A DNA stretch of 16,389 nt, taken from positions 1-16,389 of the forward strand of contig JAVVHH010000085.1 in the NCBI GenBank assembly GCA_032249615.1, given 5' to 3'. Below the pieces are notes generated by a model. The model saw only the letters and a program-made list of their open reading frames with translations, was not told the origin of the DNA and did no database searches. Shown here one piece after another: positions 14,982 through 16,389 of the stretch. Each line of letters starts with the position of its first letter. The first letter of the stretch is position 1. Position numbers and translations under genes: made by a program. The DNA comes from JAVVHH01 sp032249615. GTDB lineage: Bacteria; Pseudomonadota; Alphaproteobacteria; Acetobacterales; Acetobacteraceae.

Positions 14982-15743
14982 ATGCAGAGACCCGAACCAG
15001 AGCCGGTGCGTTCGGGCGGTCATGCGACGCCGCTCCTGTCGGTCGTTGTGCCCGTTCGCAACGAGGCGGCGAATATTAGGCCGCTGATCGACGAGATCGA
15101 GCGGGCGCTCGCGCCTGTGTCGCACGAGATCGTCTATGTCGACGATGGCAGCACCGACGCCACGCTCGAGGAACTGCGGTCCGCGCAACGGGCTGTGCCG
15201 GCGTTGACGGTGCGGCGTCACCGGGCGAGTTGCGGGCAATCGGCGGCGATCGTCACCGGCGTCCGCGCGGCGAGCGGCCTCTGGATCGCGACCCTCGACG
15301 GCGACGGGCAGAACGACCCGGCCGATATCCCCCGGCTGCTGCAGCAAGCCCAGGCGGACAACGAGACGTCACCCGTGCTATTCGCGGGTCACCGTACGAC
15401 CCGGCGCGACACGCGGATCAAGCGAATCTCGTCCCTTGTGGCCAACCGGGTCAGGGCAACCCTGCTCGGGGACGCGACGCCGGATACGGGGTGCGGGCTG
15501 AAGCTGTTTCGCCGGGCGGCGTTCCTCGAGCTGCCGCACTTCGACCATATGCATCGCTTTCTGCCGGCGCTGTTCCTTCGGGCGGGCGGGCGGGTGCGGT
15601 CCGTGCCGGTCAACCACCGGCCGCGGCTGCGGGGCGCCTCCAACTACGGAACGCTGGATCGGTTGGCGGTCGGGATCGTGGATTTGGCCGGTGTCGCGTG
15701 GCTGCAGCGGCGCTGGCGACGGCCAGAGGTGGAGACGCCGTGA
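14982..15743 (+). CDS. GT2 family glycosyltransferase, polyprenyl/dolichyl-phosphate sugar transferase type
   Basis: 253 residues. GT-A fold motifs: SVVVPVRNEAANI (20-32), VDDGSTD (53-59), the DxD-type DGDGQNDP (106-113), DTGCGLKLFRR (168-178) and RLRGASNYG (215-223). The last two are hallmarks of the DPM1/DpgD-like branch, which moves a sugar from a nucleotide donor to a polyprenyl phosphate on the cytoplasmic membrane face. No C-terminal membrane helices are present, only an amphipathic end, so it probably sits at the membrane surface. The sugar and lipid acceptor are not readable. Start choice is uncertain: ATG 14982 is the only clear in-frame start, but GGGAGG (14951-14956) is 25 bases away and better spaced for an out-of-frame ATG at 14965. 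A downstream GTG at 15006 is also possible. Its stop overlaps the next gene (GTGA), which codes for a membrane protein. Confidence 0.9.
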   Translation: MQRPEPEPVRSGGHATPLLSVVVPVRNEAANIRPLIDEIERALAPVSHEIVYVDDGSTDATLEELRSAQRAVPALTVRRHRASCGQSAAIVTGVRAASGLWIATLDGDGQNDPADIPRLLQQAQADNETSPVLFAGHRTTRRDTRIKRISSLVANRVRATLLGDATPDTGCGLKLFRRAAFLELPHFDHMHRFLPALFLRAGGRVRSVPVNHRPRLRGASNYGTLDRLAVGIVDLAGVAWLQRRWRRPEVETP

Positions 15744-16389
15744 TCGGGGTGGCGCGGCTGCTGTGGAAGCCGGCCCTGATCCTGCTGGCGTTCGCGGCGG
15801 TGGCGCTGTTGGTTCAGGCGAGCGGGTTCGACGCCCGCGCGGCGATGGCGTCGGCCGGGTCGAAGGGACCTCTGGTGTTCGTGGCTGTCGGGAGTGTCGC
15901 TTGCGCGCTCGCCGTGCCGCGGCAGGTGGTCGCTCTGGCGGGGGGCTATGCGTTCGGCTTCTGGACCGGTGCGGCGCTCGCGTTGCTGGCAGAGGTCGCG
16001 GGCTGCGCGGCAGATTTCTTGTGGGTTCGGATCTTGGCGCGCCAGGCGGCGCTCTCGTTTCTGCGCCGGCGTGAGGGAGGCCGCCTGGATCGGCTCGACC
16101 GGTTTCTGACCGGCCAGGCGTTCACGGCGACGTTGACCATTCGGCTGCTGCCGGTCGGGAGCAATGTGCTTCTGAACATCGCGGCGGGCGTGTCGGGGGT
16201 GGCGGCGGCGCCGTTCCTGCTGGCCTCGGCGATCGGCTATGTGCCGCAGACCGTCGTTTTCGCCCTGGCCGGGGCGGGGGCCGGGCTTTCGAGCGGGGTC
16301 CAGTTCGGGCTGGCGGCCGGGCTGTTGGTCGCCTCGGTCATCCTCGGTGTGCTGCTGCTGCGCCGCCGGCCCGTACCCGCGCCGCTCTA
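15740..16389 (+). CDS. TVP38/TMEM64 (VTT domain) family membrane protein, to the window edge
   Basis: 216 codons from a GTG that overlaps the glycosyltransferase stop (GTGA); no better start exists. The order of parts is as in TVP38/TMEM64 proteins: an N-terminal helix (about 11-28), a helix at 44-60, then the re-entrant-like stretch AVPRQVVALAGGYAFGFWTG (58-77), an Arg-rich cytoplasmic loop (101-122), the signature TIRLLPVGSNVLLNIAAG (133-150), FLLASAIGYVPQTVVFALAG (159-178) and a last helix (188-207). It ends RRRPVPAPL, then TA at the window edge, so the stop codon (TAA or TAG) may be the very next base. Family knowledge: VTT/DedA proteins include polyprenyl-phosphate translocases and eukaryotic lipid scramblases. 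With the coupled glycosyltransferase, a role in moving a lipid-linked product is a reasonable inference. The family call is firm, the substrate unknown. Confidence 0.87.
   Translation, partial: MIGVARLLWKPALILLAFAAVALLVQASGFDARAAMASAGSKGPLVFVAVGSVACALAVPRQVVALAGGYAFGFWTGAALALLAEVAGCAADFLWVRILARQAALSFLRRREGGRLDRLDRFLTGQAFTATLTIRLLPVGSNVLLNIAAGVSGVAAAPFLLASAIGYVPQTVVFALAGAGAGLSSGVQFGLAAGLLVASVILGVLLLRRRPVPAPL

Noticed and set aside
14065..15087. A 340-codon plus-strand frame opposite ctaA
   Set aside because: It is antisense of a clear heme A synthase; only its last 40 codons escape that gene, and they are noted separately as a possible leader frame.

Overview
The window is about 16.4 kb of GC-rich chromosome, very probably from an alphaproteobacterium and most plausibly the order Rhodospirillales (Acetobacteraceae-like). 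The clues are the gene types: a plant-type glutamate-cysteine ligase, a COX15-type heme A synthase, an ETF-beta lysine methyltransferase homologue and a pdxH/fabI/aroC cluster. The assignment comes from recognising protein families, not from a search. Coding density is very high and many genes overlap by 1 or 4 bases, which suggests translational coupling. I see no tRNA, rRNA, CRISPR array, insertion sequence or phage gene.

Layout. (1) 1-1259, minus strand: a truncated tandem universal stress protein and pdxH (pyridoxamine phosphate oxidase). (2) 1382-5619, plus strand: fabI (enoyl-ACP reductase), aroC (chorismate synthase) and an unrecognised 399-residue protein, joined by overlaps of 4 and 1 bases, then a YihY/BrkB-family membrane protein with its own ribosome binding site. 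(3) 5614-7795, minus strand: ubiA (4-hydroxybenzoate polyprenyltransferase), an ETF-beta-type lysine methyltransferase overlapping it by 4 bases, and a broken major facilitator transporter that is shifted in frame and far too short. (4) 7933-11498, plus strand: gshA, then a 687-residue regulator with winged-helix/BTAD, TolB-like and TPR parts. (5) 11502-14877, minus strand: ctaA (heme A synthase), tldD, and a secreted SGNH hydrolase that overlaps tldD by 4 bases. (6) 14982-16389, plus strand: a GT2 polyprenyl-phosphate glycosyltransferase, overlapped by 4 bases by a TVP38/TMEM64 (VTT) membrane protein that reaches the window edge.

Most of the window is housekeeping metabolism: fatty acid, aromatic, vitamin B6, glutathione, ubiquinone and heme A. 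Three pairings suggest joint function. UbiA with the ETF-beta methyltransferase both bear on the electron-transfer-flavoprotein-to-ubiquinone branch. TldD is coupled to an exported hydrolase. The glycosyltransferase is coupled to a VTT membrane protein, which could be a synthesis-plus-translocation pair for a lipid-linked sugar. I found no clear novel defence or mobile system. The least explained items are the 399-residue protein, the multidomain regulator and the glycosyltransferase/VTT pair.
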